The position numbers were made by a program, and so were the translations under genes. The notes below the pieces were generated by a model. It was not told the DNA's origin. It was given only the letters and a program-made list of their open reading frames with translations, and did no database searches. Shown piece by piece: positions 8,557 through 15,997 of a DNA stretch of 42,302 bases. Source of the stretch: Candidatus Thermoflexus japonica. GTDB taxonomy: Bacteria; Chloroflexota; Anaerolineae; Thermoflexales; Thermoflexaceae. The stretch covers positions 1-42,302 of the forward strand of contig BEHY01000018.1 in the NCBI GenBank assembly GCA_002898735.1, given 5' to 3'. The first letter of the stretch is position 1, and the number at the start of each line of letters is the position of its first letter.

Positions 8557-9384
8557 TCATCCAAAGCCCAGCTCGCTCAACCGGGTCAGGGGATCCCGAG
8601 CGCCCAGGAGCGCCTCCTCTAAAATCACCGCGTGAAAACCCAGCGTCCGGATCTCTTCGATCTCCTGGGGGGTGGCGATTCCCCCGGCCACGATTTGAAT
8701 CGCTTCCCCGGGGAGCAACGGATGCAGCCGTGCGGGCAGCGCGGGATCCACCTCAAAGGTCCGCCAGTCCCGCCGCTGGACGATGAGGGCGTTCAGGCTG
8801 GCCGCCCGGGCGGTTTCCAGTTCGGCTTCGGTCCGGATCTCCGCCAGGACCTCCAGGCTGCATTCCGCGGCCGCTTCCAGAAGCGCCCGGAGGCCCGAGG
8901 GGCTCAGCATGCCGATGTTGATCCAGATGGCGTCGGCCCCGAAGGCCCGGGCCTCCAGCGCCTGGAAGGGATCGAGGAAGAAATCGTGGCGGATCACCGG
9001 GATGTTCAGCCGTCGACGGAGCAGGGCCTGCTTGACCGCGGCCAGATGCTCCAGGCGGCCCTGATAGTAACGCGGGTCGGTCATGACCGCCAGGGCGGCG
9101 ACCCCACGGGTCGCCAGGGAGAGGGCGAGGCGGACCGGGTCGTAGGAGGGGCGCAGCAAACCGTGGAAGGGAGCGGCTCGCATCAGGGCGACGATGGGGC
9201 GGAGCCGGCCCTGGGGATCGGGAAGGACGGCGCGGAGGGATACCGGGGCGGGCCACAGGCGGGTTTGCAGGCGCAACGCCCCTTCGTCCAGCACGCGACG
9301 TCGTCGCGCCAGCTCCTCCCGCTTATCTTCCAGAATCAGCTCCAGGAAGCGGCCGCGCCGTCGGGCCCGTTCCCAGACGCTCAT
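8557..9384 (-). CDS. TrpC-like (indole-3-glycerol-phosphate synthase family) barrel, catalytic residues lost
   Basis: A 275-residue TIM barrel that aligns end to end with IGP synthase: MTDPRYYQGRLEHLAAV, the RHDFFLDPFQALEARAFGADA block, RTFEVD and the final DAVL-EALL-like phosphate loop (HAVILEEALLGARDP). However, the residues known to do catalysis in IGP synthase are mostly changed: the AEIKR segment reads ALMR (residues 66-69), the Lys of RKDF is His133, the Asn of NNRD is replaced (QRRD, 203-206), and the Ser of SESGI is Gly234; only the Glu at 182 persists. It is therefore unlikely to be a working TrpC. Starts within the stop of the MBL gene (ATGA). No other trp gene is near. Confidence 0.75.
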   Translation of the reverse strand: MSVWERARRRGRFLELILEDKREELARRRRVLDEGALRLQTRLWPAPVSLRAVLPDPQGRLRPIVALMRAAPFHGLLRPSYDPVRLALSLATRGVAALAVMTDPRYYQGRLEHLAAVKQALLRRRLNIPVIRHDFFLDPFQALEARAFGADAIWINIGMLSPSGLRALLEAAAECSLEVLAEIRTEAELETARAASLNALIVQRRDWRTFEVDPALPARLHPLLPGEAIQIVAGGIATPQEIEEIRTLGFHAVILEEALLGARDPLTRLSELGFG

Positions 9385-10271
9385 GAGGCCCTGGAGGAGC
9401 GCGAGGAGGTTTTGGTCGCCCGCGCCCTGGGGGCGGGCTGGATCTCCGCGCTGAGGCGCTGATACAGCGCGAGCAGGTTGCGATGGTGCAGCTGGGGCGC
9501 CAGGCCGTTCAGGGCGATGCGGGGGATCCCGCAGCTCTCCACATCCAGTTCCCGCAGTGCCTCCCGGGGCTTCCCCTGCTGGAGATAGCGTCGGACCTCG
9601 CGCACAATCGTGTTCAGGTAATTAATGTTCGCCTGAATCGCGTCAGGCACTTCCCCCCGAAGGATCGGCTCGCCGTGGCCGGGGACCATGGTCTCGATCT
9701 GAAGCTCCCGGAAGCGCTGGAGGGTGGCGATGGTCTGCCCCACATCGCCGTCCACGATGTAGGGGATCGGCATCATGACATCCCCGGTGAAGAGAATCCG
9801 ATCCTCGCGGACATAGACGGCCAGCCCATCCGGGGAATGGCCGGGCGCGTGGAAGAGCTGCAGCGTTTTGTTCCCCAGGCGCAGCAGGAGATCGCCTTCT
9901 TTCACAACGACCTCAGGGAGGCGAAGGCTCAGCGGAGCGAAGGCGGGGTCCTGGGCCTTGGCCGCCTGGAGGGCCTGCTCCCCATGTTCCTCCAGGCGCT
10001 TCCGGCAGAGGGTGTGGGCGATAGCGATCGCGTTCGGAAATAAGCACGCGCCGAAGGTGTGATCCGTGTGATAATGGGTGAGGACCAGGTAAATCGGGCG
10101 CCCCTCCGCTTCTTTTTCCACCAGGGCGATGATCTCCCGGGTCTCATCGGGGAATGGAAGGGTATCGATCACCACGACCCCGTCGGAGGCGAAGACTACC
10201 CCCGCATTCACCTGGGCATACAGGTCGCTGGTGAGGACGTAGATATCGTCCGTAATCCGATCCCGCTGCAT
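9381..10271 (-). CDS. MBL-fold metallo-hydrolase
   Basis: Metallo-beta-lactamase superfamily hydrolase, 296 residues. Metal ligands are visible: THYHTDHTFG (HxHxDH), APGHSPDG, FTGDVM and VPGHGEP, so a two-metal centre should form. It lacks a signal peptide, so cytoplasmic. The C-terminal 20 residues are a Ser/Arg/Thr-rich tail. First gene of the operon with the TrpC-like barrel, the glycosylase and the EVE protein. The ATG at 10271 has GAGGAG about 13 bases upstream, a long spacing. Substrate unknown. Confidence 0.88.
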   Translation of the reverse strand: MQRDRITDDIYVLTSDLYAQVNAGVVFASDGVVVIDTLPFPDETREIIALVEKEAEGRPIYLVLTHYHTDHTFGACLFPNAIAIAHTLCRKRLEEHGEQALQAAKAQDPAFAPLSLRLPEVVVKEGDLLLRLGNKTLQLFHAPGHSPDGLAVYVREDRILFTGDVMMPIPYIVDGDVGQTIATLQRFRELQIETMVPGHGEPILRGEVPDAIQANINYLNTIVREVRRYLQQGKPREALRELDVESCGIPRIALNGLAPQLHHRNLLALYQRLSAEIQPAPRARATKTSSRSSRAS

Positions 10272-10315
10272 GGGCGAGCGTTTTCTCCTCGGGAATGTCC
10301 TTCCCGGGCGGATCT

Positions 10316-10345
10316 TCTATATCATGAAGCAGGGGCTCACGGCAA
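10316..10345 (-). promoter_or_regulatory. Promoter of the MBL hydrolase operon
   Basis: Minus-strand TTGCCG (10340-10345), 18-base spacer, TATAGA (10316-10321), about 45 bases before the first gene of the operon. Confidence 0.4.
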
Positions 10346-10404
10346 GCATTTTAAGGGGACTTCCTGGGATCGTCAACAACTGCATTCCATCCAGGGAGGG
10401 ACCT

Positions 10405-11220
10405 ATGGCAGAGCGGACGGTGCTGATCACAGGGGCGAGCAGCGGGATCGGGGCGGCCACGGCCCGACGGCTGGCCCGCCAGGGCATGCGCGTGGTCCTT
10501 ACCGCCCGGCGTCGGGATCGTCTGGAGGCCCTGGCGCATGAGATCCGTGCCCATGGCGGCGCGGCCCTGGTGATCCCGGCGGACCTTGCCAGCTTCTCCG
10601 ATCGTCAGGCCCTGGTGCGCCAGGTGGAGGAGGCGTGGGGCCCGGTGGAGGTGCTGGTCAACAACGCGGGCTTCGGCTACTACGGGACCGTGGCCGAGAC
10701 CCCCTGGGAAGTGGTCGAGCGGATGTTCCAGGTGAACATCCTGGCCATGATCCATCTCGTGCAGCTGGTGTTGCCCGGCATGAAGCGATTGGGGCGCGGT
10801 CATATCATCAACATCGCCTCCGTCGCGGGATACATCTCCACGCCGCCCCTCACCGTTTATTCCGCCACCAAGTTCGCTGTGGTGGGATTCAGCGAGGGGT
10901 TACGCCGGGAGCTGGAGCCGCACGGCATCCATGTCACGGTGATCAGCCCCGGGCCGGTTCGCACGGAGTTCGGGCAGGTGGCCAGCGGGCTGGCGGTGGA
11001 TCCGGGCGAGGTGCCGGGGGGGCTGGACCCTGAGGCGATCGCCCGGGCGATCGCCCGGGCGTTGCGCCGGCCGGTGCCCGAGATCGTGATCCCCGCCCGC
11101 TACGTCCCGGCCATCTGGATCAACCGGGCGCTACCCCGCCTGGTTGATTGGGGGGCCGCCTGGCAGGGCCGCGCATGGCTGCGCCATCTGGAGAAAGCAC
11201 GGAGCGGAGGGAGGATATGA
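10405..11220 (+). CDS. Short-chain dehydrogenase/reductase (classical SDR)
   Basis: NAD(P)-dependent oxidoreductase, 271 residues. Rossmann nucleotide motif TGASSGIG (residues 9-16), Arg-rich ARRRDR after the second strand favouring NADP, NNAGFG, the Ser of IASVAG, and the YSATK catalytic Tyr/Lys pair. The PGPVRTEF loop follows. A GGAGGG site decides the ATG at 10405; the longer frame from 10270 has no ribosome site and overlaps the divergent promoter region. The C-terminus is longer than minimal SDRs and carries an amphipathic RYVPAIWINRALPRLVD helix. Substrate cannot be assigned. Confidence 0.92.
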   Translation: MAERTVLITGASSGIGAATARRLARQGMRVVLTARRRDRLEALAHEIRAHGGAALVIPADLASFSDRQALVRQVEEAWGPVEVLVNNAGFGYYGTVAETPWEVVERMFQVNILAMIHLVQLVLPGMKRLGRGHIINIASVAGYISTPPLTVYSATKFAVVGFSEGLRRELEPHGIHVTVISPGPVRTEFGQVASGLAVDPGEVPGGLDPEAIARAIARALRRPVPEIVIPARYVPAIWINRALPRLVDWGAAWQGRAWLRHLEKARSGGRI

Positions 11221-11396
11221 AGCCGTAGCCTGGGGATGCCCCCCGAGGAGCTTTCGGAGCCGGGTGGGTCGTCGAAGGCCACCTGCCCGGCCTCAAAATA
11301 TTCCTGTGGCTCTTATGAGGGAGGGAAGGAGGGGACATCTCCTCAGCCCTCGAAAACCCTTCGCGGGGTTCCATTCGACACCGGGCGGGGCCGGGC

Positions 11397-12068
11397 TCAG
11401 TCGCTTTTCACATCCCCATTGCGCTCCAGGAGCAGGCGCTGGATCACCGGCTCGATGCTCAGGATGTCCGGGACGTGGAAATCCACCCCGTCCTCCGGCT
11501 GGCCGTCCACGAGGATCGTGATCATCCCCAGCGCCCGTGCCGGGCGGAGATTGCGGGCCGAGTCATCCACGAAGATGCACTCCGGTCCCCGGGCCTGCAG
11601 GTGCTGGAGGATCCGTCGGTAAGCCTCCGGGTCCGGCTTGTTGTAGTATTCCAGGCGGCGCACATCCAGGATGATCGGGAAATGGTGGGCGATCCCCAGA
11701 CGCTCGATCACCCGCCGGGCATGCTCCTCGCTGGCGTTCGTGAAGATCACCTTCGTCAGGGGGATCCGACCCAGCATCCGATCGAGGGCGGGGTTGGGCT
11801 GGATGTAGATCTCCAGGGGCACATCGTGGACATACGCGAGATAATCCTCGGGATCGATTGAATGTTCCTCCATCAGCCCCCGCAGGGTGGTCCCATACTG
11901 GGCATAGTAGCGCTGCCGCAGCGCCTCCGCCTCAGCGGGGGGGAACCCCAGACGTTCCACCATGTAGCGGCCGATCCGCTCACTGATGAGGTCCATTAAC
12001 CCGGAGCGGCGGGGATACAGCGTATCATCCAGGTCCAGGATCAGATAACGCAACCGGGGGCCGCCCAT
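11397..12068 (-). CDS. HAD-superfamily hydrolase, pyrimidine 5'-nucleotidase type
   Basis: Phosphatase of the haloacid dehalogenase fold, 223 residues. Motif I DLDDTLYP near residue 12, motif II TNAS, motif III Lys in YYNKPDPEAYRRIL and motif IV FVDDSARN are all present. The DLDDTLYP form and the helical cap (MVERLGFPPAEAEALRQRYY, YAQYGTTLRGLM) resemble yeast SDT1/PHM8-like pyrimidine nucleotidases. GGAGAGG precedes the ATG. Convergent with the SDR gene; own promoter upstream. Confidence 0.85.
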   Translation of the reverse strand: MGGPRLRYLILDLDDTLYPRRSGLMDLISERIGRYMVERLGFPPAEAEALRQRYYAQYGTTLRGLMEEHSIDPEDYLAYVHDVPLEIYIQPNPALDRMLGRIPLTKVIFTNASEEHARRVIERLGIAHHFPIILDVRRLEYYNKPDPEAYRRILQHLQARGPECIFVDDSARNLRPARALGMITILVDGQPEDGVDFHVPDILSIEPVIQRLLLERNGDVKSD

Positions 12069-12110
12069 GGCCAGACCACCTCTCCCGTTCTCCCCTTCGT
12101 GGGGATGTTC

Positions 12111-12139
12111 AGTTTAATGCGGAGCTGGGGTTTGGCCAA
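12111..12139 (-). promoter_or_regulatory. Promoter of the HAD gene
   Basis: Minus-strand TTGGCC (12134-12139), 17-base spacer, TAAACT (12111-12116), about 45 bases before the start codon. The bases around the -10 match those upstream of the ABC ATPase gene (TTAAACTGAAC). Confidence 0.45.
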
Positions 12140-12453
12140 AATTCGGGCGAAGCGGAGACCAAAAAAGAACCGGGTGATCTGGGTTTGCAGCACGGCGACC
12201 GTCAGGTCCAACGCAGACCCCAGATCTTCCCGTCCCTTGGGAAAACCGCCCTCCTTTCAGCTTCATGGCACCAGAGAAGCCCTCCACCGGATACCGATGC
12301 TTCCCCCAGCGGGCCCAGCCTTTTGGCGAAGCCTGCTGCAGGGGATGGCACAAGGTATACCGCCGTATGGCGAAGTGGCTACGGTTTAATACAATGGAGG
12401 TGTGAGCGAAAAGTGAAAGCGTGTTCCCCACCTCAGCCAACGGGGGGAAACCC
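12140..12453. other. Divergent intergenic region before the two-component system
   Basis: About 310 bases with no recognisable gene. A possible plus-strand -10 (TACAAT, 12390-12395) lacks a convincing -35. No GAAAC/GTTTC array like that at 14101 is present. A local inverted repeat overlapping GCCTGCTGCAGGGG (about 12330-12345) is the only other structure I see. Confidence 0.3.
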
Positions 12454-13170
12454 ATGACCTCACACCGGCCCCGAATCCTGCTGGTCGACGACGAACCGGA
12501 CCTGTTGGCCGAGCTCACGTCTCTCCTGGAACGCTCCGGGTTCCGCGTGCTCACGGCACATCACGGGGAGGAGGCCCTCCGCCACATTGCCGAGGAGCGG
12601 CCGGATCTGGTCGTGTTGGACGTCCTCATGCCCCGCCTGGATGGGCGGGAAGTGCTCCGCCGGTTGCGACAGGCCGGTGACTGGACGCCGGTCATCCTTC
12701 TGACCCGGGTGGGCACGCCCGCGGAGCGGGCGTTCAGCCTCCAGGAAGGAGCCGACGATTACCTGAACAAGCCCTTTGAGCCGATGGAGCTGGTGGCGCG
12801 TATTCAGGCCGTGTTGCGCCGTGCCCGGCCGGGTAAACCTCTTTGGACGGCTCGCCGCCTGCGGTGTGGGGAGTTGGTGCTGGATCGGCAGGCCCGAAAG
12901 GCATGGCACGCAGGGGTGGGGCTTGCCCTCACCCCGCGGGCCTTCGCTCTTCTTGAGTTCCTGATGCTGCACGCGGGTGAGGTCTTCACTCGGGAACACC
13001 TCCTGGACCAGGTATGGGGGTGGTCCTATCCCGTTGGCCCGCGCGCAGTGGACATCCGGATCGCCGAGATCCGCAAGGCATTGAACGATGATCCGGAGTC
13101 CCCTCGTTATATTGAGACGGTTGTCGGGCACGGCTACCGGTTGATCGGCGATGTGGAGGGTATCCCGTGA
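12454..13170 (+). CDS. Response regulator, OmpR/PhoB family
   Basis: Two-component transcription factor, 238 residues. The receiver domain has D12/D13, phospho-acceptor D56 (VVLDVLMP), T84 and K106; the C-terminal winged helix (about 135-232) carries LTPRAFALLEFLMLHAGEVFTREHLLDQVWG and the closing ETVVGHGYRL. ATG at 12454 follows GGGGGGA; the GTG at 12421 is less likely. Its stop overlaps the kinase GTG (GTGA). OmpR/PhoB proteins bind direct repeats one helical turn apart, and such an array lies just beyond the kinase gene at 14101. Confidence 0.94.
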   Translation: MTSHRPRILLVDDEPDLLAELTSLLERSGFRVLTAHHGEEALRHIAEERPDLVVLDVLMPRLDGREVLRRLRQAGDWTPVILLTRVGTPAERAFSLQEGADDYLNKPFEPMELVARIQAVLRRARPGKPLWTARRLRCGELVLDRQARKAWHAGVGLALTPRAFALLEFLMLHAGEVFTREHLLDQVWGWSYPVGPRAVDIRIAEIRKALNDDPESPRYIETVVGHGYRLIGDVEGIP

Positions 13171-14099
13171 GGCACGCCGTGCGCATTGTGGTGACGGTCA
13201 TCCCTCTCCTCCTTAGTCTGCTCCTCTCCGTTCTTTTGGCCCGCGGCCTGTTGCCCAATCGGGTGTTGGTGGGCACCTTTGTGGTAGACGCTGCTGCACT
13301 GGCTGTCGGCATCGGTGGGTTTGTGAGCCTGACATTGGGGATTGGATGGGCCTGGCACACGTGGCTGCACCGCCGCATCACAGCAGCTGAAACCACTGCT
13401 CGTGCCGCCCAGGTGGCCGCTCACCGCCGCTTTCTGCGCCGGCTGGACCACGAACTCAAGAACCCGTTAGCCATCCTGCGCGTAGGGTTGGCCAACTTAC
13501 AGCGCCGGGCCGTTTGGCCTCCCGAGGAAGCTGAAAGGCTGGCGCGGCTCGCGGAACAGGTGGGGCGACTGGAAGCGTTTGTGACCGGCCTCAGGTGGCT
13601 GACGGAGCTGGAGGACACCATCGTCGAGAGGACGCGCGTCGACTTGCAAGCGGTCCTGGAGGAAGCCTTAACCCTGGTTTGTGGGGAGGCCGGGGAGCAA
13701 GGCCGGAAAGTGGATATGCACATACAGCAAATCCCTTGGTCCGTCGGTCCCGTGCTTGGGGATCACGAGTTGCTGGTCGTGGTCTTTCGCAACGTGTTGG
13801 ACAACGCCATGAAGTTTACACGGGCTGGTGATCGGGTGGAGGTGCGGGTGATGGAGGACGGGGATTGGGCAGTGGTGGAGGTGGCAGACACGGGGCTGGG
13901 CATCCCGGCAGACGAGTTGCCCCACATTTTTGAGGAGCTGTACCGGGGACGCAACGCGCGGGAAGTGCCCGGCAGCGGGTTGGGGTTGGCTCTGGTGGAA
14001 CGCATCGTAACGTTACACGGCGGGAAGGTAGCCGTGCGGAGCCGAGAAGGTCAGGGCACAGTGGTACGGGTGTGGCTTCCGCTGGCGAAAGAGAAGTGA
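13167..14099 (+). CDS. Sensor histidine kinase
   Basis: Membrane kinase of 310 residues. Two transmembrane helices at about residues 6-28 and 36-66 are separated by only a few residues, so there is almost no extracellular sensor. A short linker is followed by the H-box FLRRLDHELKNPLAI (His near residue 95), N-box VFRNVLDNAMKFT, G1 VADTGLGIP, F-box and G2 GSGLGLALV. It starts at GTG overlapping the response-regulator stop. With so little outside the membrane, it more likely senses a membrane-borne signal than a ligand outside. Codon use (more TTG, GTA, mixed third positions) differs from flanking genes. Confidence 0.93.
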   Translation: MRHAVRIVVTVIPLLLSLLLSVLLARGLLPNRVLVGTFVVDAAALAVGIGGFVSLTLGIGWAWHTWLHRRITAAETTARAAQVAAHRRFLRRLDHELKNPLAILRVGLANLQRRAVWPPEEAERLARLAEQVGRLEAFVTGLRWLTELEDTIVERTRVDLQAVLEEALTLVCGEAGEQGRKVDMHIQQIPWSVGPVLGDHELLVVVFRNVLDNAMKFTRAGDRVEVRVMEDGDWAVVEVADTGLGIPADELPHIFEELYRGRNAREVPGSGLGLALVERIVTLHGGKVAVRSREGQGTVVRVWLPLAKEK

Positions 14100-14100
14100 T

Positions 14101-14158
14101 GTTTCATGATCGAAACGCGATGTTTCTGAATGGAAACGGGCTTGAAACACGGTGAAAC
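14101..14158. promoter_or_regulatory. Phased array of six GAAAC/GTTTC boxes
   Basis: GTTTC 14101, GAAAC 14112, GTTTC 14122, GAAAC 14133, GAAAC 14144 and GAAAC 14154: start-to-start steps of 11, 10, 11, 11, 10 bases, an average of one DNA turn. All boxes thus lie on one face of the helix, directly after the kinase stop and just upstream of a CAAAAT element. Likely binding array for the adjacent OmpR/PhoB-type regulator. Confidence 0.65.
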
Positions 14159-14182
14159 ATGGGGTGTGGCAAAATAGGGGCA
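14159..14182 (+). promoter_or_regulatory. Putative activator-dependent promoter of the cysteine-rich gene
   Basis: CAAAAT (14170-14175) is a fair -10 with no proper -35; the last GAAAC box (14154-14158) falls in the place a -35 would occupy. A leader of about 140 bases follows. Confidence 0.4.
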
Positions 14183-14308
14183 GCTTGGTTGCATTGAGTT
14201 TGTGTCTTCTTTTGAAGGGAACCGGATTTGTACTCTAACCCGATGTCCCTTGAGACTTTGTTGGGCATTGCTGAATCACTGCGCTGAGGGGCAAGTACAT
14301 CCCGCGGG

Positions 14309-14320
14309 AAGGAGGTGAAT
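14309..14320 (+). promoter_or_regulatory. Full-consensus ribosome-binding site
   Basis: AAGGAGGTGAAT is almost fully complementary to the 16S anti-Shine-Dalgarno end and sits next to the ATG at 14322. A self-complementary CCCGCGGG (14301-14308) lies immediately before it. Confidence 0.7.
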
Positions 14321-14321
14321 C

Positions 14322-14735
14322 ATGGCTTACTACTACGGCAGTGCTTCTTGGTTCTGTTGTGGCCACGCGGGCAGTTGGTCCAGCCGCTGTGCCGACACTG
14401 GACACGGCTCATGTGGCAACTGTGAGAGCTACCTGGATCACGCTGCCTGGCCAAAGCTTAAGCGACCAGGGTACCCCGACTGTAACAAGTCCGACAATTG
14501 CCTGTCGCTGCCCTGGAAGTACTGTGGCGATACCCTGGTGGTCTACAACCGTTGCAATGGGCAACAGGTCACGGTAGAAGTCCACGACTGCGGGCCCAAT
14601 ACGAATAACTACTGTAACTGGCCCTGCGGATGTGGGTATCCCAACTGCCCGGCCATCATTGATCTGACCCCCAATGCTTTCTCCAAGATCGCTAATCTGG
14701 ACGTTGGGCGCATCCCAGTACGGGTTACAGCATAA
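14322..14735 (+). CDS. Cysteine-rich double-psi beta-barrel (RlpA/expansin-like) protein
   Basis: A 137-residue protein with 14 cysteines, including an FCCG pair near the start and a CGCG-type cluster late. The C-terminal half has the DPBB pattern: YCGDTLVVYNRCNGQQVTVEVHDCGP, then IIDLTPNAFSKIANLDVGRIPVRVT, as in RlpA-like, expansin-like and barwin-like proteins that act on peptidoglycan or polysaccharide. It begins MAYYYGSASWF with no signal peptide, odd for a protein whose cysteine content implies disulfides and an extracellular site. The Asp in HDCGP fits the catalytic/binding Asp of the fold. Very strong ribosome site; first gene after the phased box array. Function on cell wall or matrix is inferred. 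Confidence 0.75.
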   Translation: MAYYYGSASWFCCGHAGSWSSRCADTGHGSCGNCESYLDHAAWPKLKRPGYPDCNKSDNCLSLPWKYCGDTLVVYNRCNGQQVTVEVHDCGPNTNNYCNWPCGCGYPNCPAIIDLTPNAFSKIANLDVGRIPVRVTA

Positions 14736-14752
14736 ATTAGGGAGGAATCACC

Positions 14753-15346
14753 ATGACACGCATCACGCGCCGCCAGTTCTTGCGAAATATTGCCTTGGGC
14801 TCTGGTGCCTTGGCTTCCCAGATCGTTTTTGAACCTGCTCGTATGCTGACCGGATCAGAGGACCAAAGTGTGGGAGACGGAACCATCTTCTTAGAAGGAG
14901 ACATTATTGCCGTTGATCCGGATCGGGGCATGCTGGTCATCAACGAGCGGGGAGGGGCACCGGTAAATCTCCGGGTATCGAGCAGTACGCGAATCTGGAA
15001 GGGAGAGGTCACTGACTTGACCGCATTAGAGCTGGGGGATTTCCTCTATCTACGAGCTCTGCCTGGGCTCGATGGGACGTTTACTGCTACCAAAATTTGG
15101 GCGAACATCGTAAACCTGATGGGAACAGTGAGTGCTGTAGAGAACGGTGGCTTTCAGTTGCGGATTGATGGCCACGCCCACGAAGGGCCGGAACGTCCCA
15201 TCACCGTTCGCTTCCATCCCAGCTTGGTGGTGAACGACAATCCGACGGTGACGCCAGCGTTGCGGGTTGGTCAATCAGTCCAGGTGCTGGGCGTAATCGA
15301 GCGAGATGGGGTGCTGAAGGCTACGCGGATGTGGGTGGCGGAGTAG
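14753..15346 (+). CDS. Tat-exported protein with DUF5666-like beta domains
   Basis: 197 residues. The twin-arginine signal is clear (RITRRQFLRNIALGSGALAS, residues 3-22), so it would be exported folded through Tat. The mature part looks like two repeated small beta-barrel (OB-like) units: GDIIAVDPDRGMLVINERG...VSSSTRIWKG and GTVSAVENGGFQLRIDG...VRFHPSLVV followed by VGQSVQVLGVIERDGVLKATRMWV, the pattern of DUF5666-type proteins. It follows the cysteine-rich gene by 17 bases with AGGGAGG upstream, so the two are co-expressed and may work together outside the membrane. Confidence 0.75.
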   Translation: MTRITRRQFLRNIALGSGALASQIVFEPARMLTGSEDQSVGDGTIFLEGDIIAVDPDRGMLVINERGGAPVNLRVSSSTRIWKGEVTDLTALELGDFLYLRALPGLDGTFTATKIWANIVNLMGTVSAVENGGFQLRIDGHAHEGPERPITVRFHPSLVVNDNPTVTPALRVGQSVQVLGVIERDGVLKATRMWVAE

Positions 15347-15379
15347 GTGATGAGCGATTCTGATAGGAGGAGGTAGAGC

Positions 15380-15787
15380 ATGGCCCAACAGGCAACGGGA
15401 TTGAGTCGTCATTGAAATGAGGTTCAACCGGCTCGGGGGGTCGGCACGCCGGTAGCCCTTTGCTGTCGTTTGATCGAAGGACTGAAGATACTCAAGCGAT
15501 CACCGTACTATCGAAGACTGCATCCGGAGCTCCAGGCACCCTTTCCGGCTGATGCTTGGCACGATGATGAATGGGCCTTCTTTGTCTTCGACCTGCATGA
15601 TGGGGAGGCAAGGGATGGCAAACCTGACAGTGGTTCGAGGCTTGTCATCTTCGCCGTAAACCTGGAGAGCCGGACGCTGGAAAGAGTCAAGCTCATTACT
15701 GTTCATGCGCATCGCAAGGAAGCAAGCGTCGAAAATCTACAAGACAGTGGGGAACAGCACGTCGTTCCTCTGCCACCTGATTGGTGA
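15380..15787 (+). CDS. Small unknown protein, frame interrupted by one TGA codon
   Basis: A strong site (AGGAGGAGG) precedes an ATG at 15380. The frame reads 11 codons to TGA at 15413-15415, then continues open for 123 more codons to the stop at 15787. Without read-through, translation could only start at TTG 15470, giving 105 residues with no ribosome site. The protein body (PYYRRLHPELQ, DEWAFFVFDLHDGEARD, SRLVIFAVNLESRTLERVKLI) is soluble, without a signal peptide, and unknown to me. The TGA may be a nonsense mutation of TGG, a recoded codon, or a leader-peptide stop. A stem ACCGGC/GCCGGT (15427-15453) follows, but its 15-base loop is a weak fit to a SECIS. Confidence 0.5.
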
Positions 15788-15881
15788 AGCATTGCAAATG
15801 AAGGAATTGTGTTAGGTCGTCTCCTGCAAAAGAACAGCGACCTGGGAAGGAGAGTGAGACGAAGCGCGTACGCATATTCTT

Positions 15882-15983
15882 ATGCTGTTGGCGAATATCT
15901 TGCTGGTCGCCTGTGCGGCCCTAGCGTCAGCCCCCACAGGAGCAACTGCAAACCAGCCAGCTACATCGGGCATTGTCGCCTAA
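15882..15983 (+). CDS. Possible 33-residue secreted or lipidated peptide
   Basis: Frame starting at ATG 15882 encodes a hydrophobic leader (MLLANILLVACAALASA) with a lipobox-like VACA, then a short Thr/Ala-rich tail, ending at TAA 15981, 15 bases before the lipoprotein gene. No ribosome site at the right distance (GGAGAG is about 25-30 bases upstream). It could be a truncated remnant of a lipoprotein. Confidence 0.25.
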   Translation: MLLANILLVACAALASAPTGATANQPATSGIVA

Positions 15984-15997
15984 AGGGAGCGGATATC

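Noticed and set aside
14101..14158. CRISPR or ordinary direct repeat array
   Set aside because: Boxes are five bases long, in both orientations and spaced by one helical turn, which fits protein binding and not CRISPR repeat/spacer units.
15427..15453. SECIS for the TGA at 15413
   Set aside because: The only stem has a 15-base loop without G in the first two positions, and no Cys is known at that position; kept only as a question about the interrupted frame.
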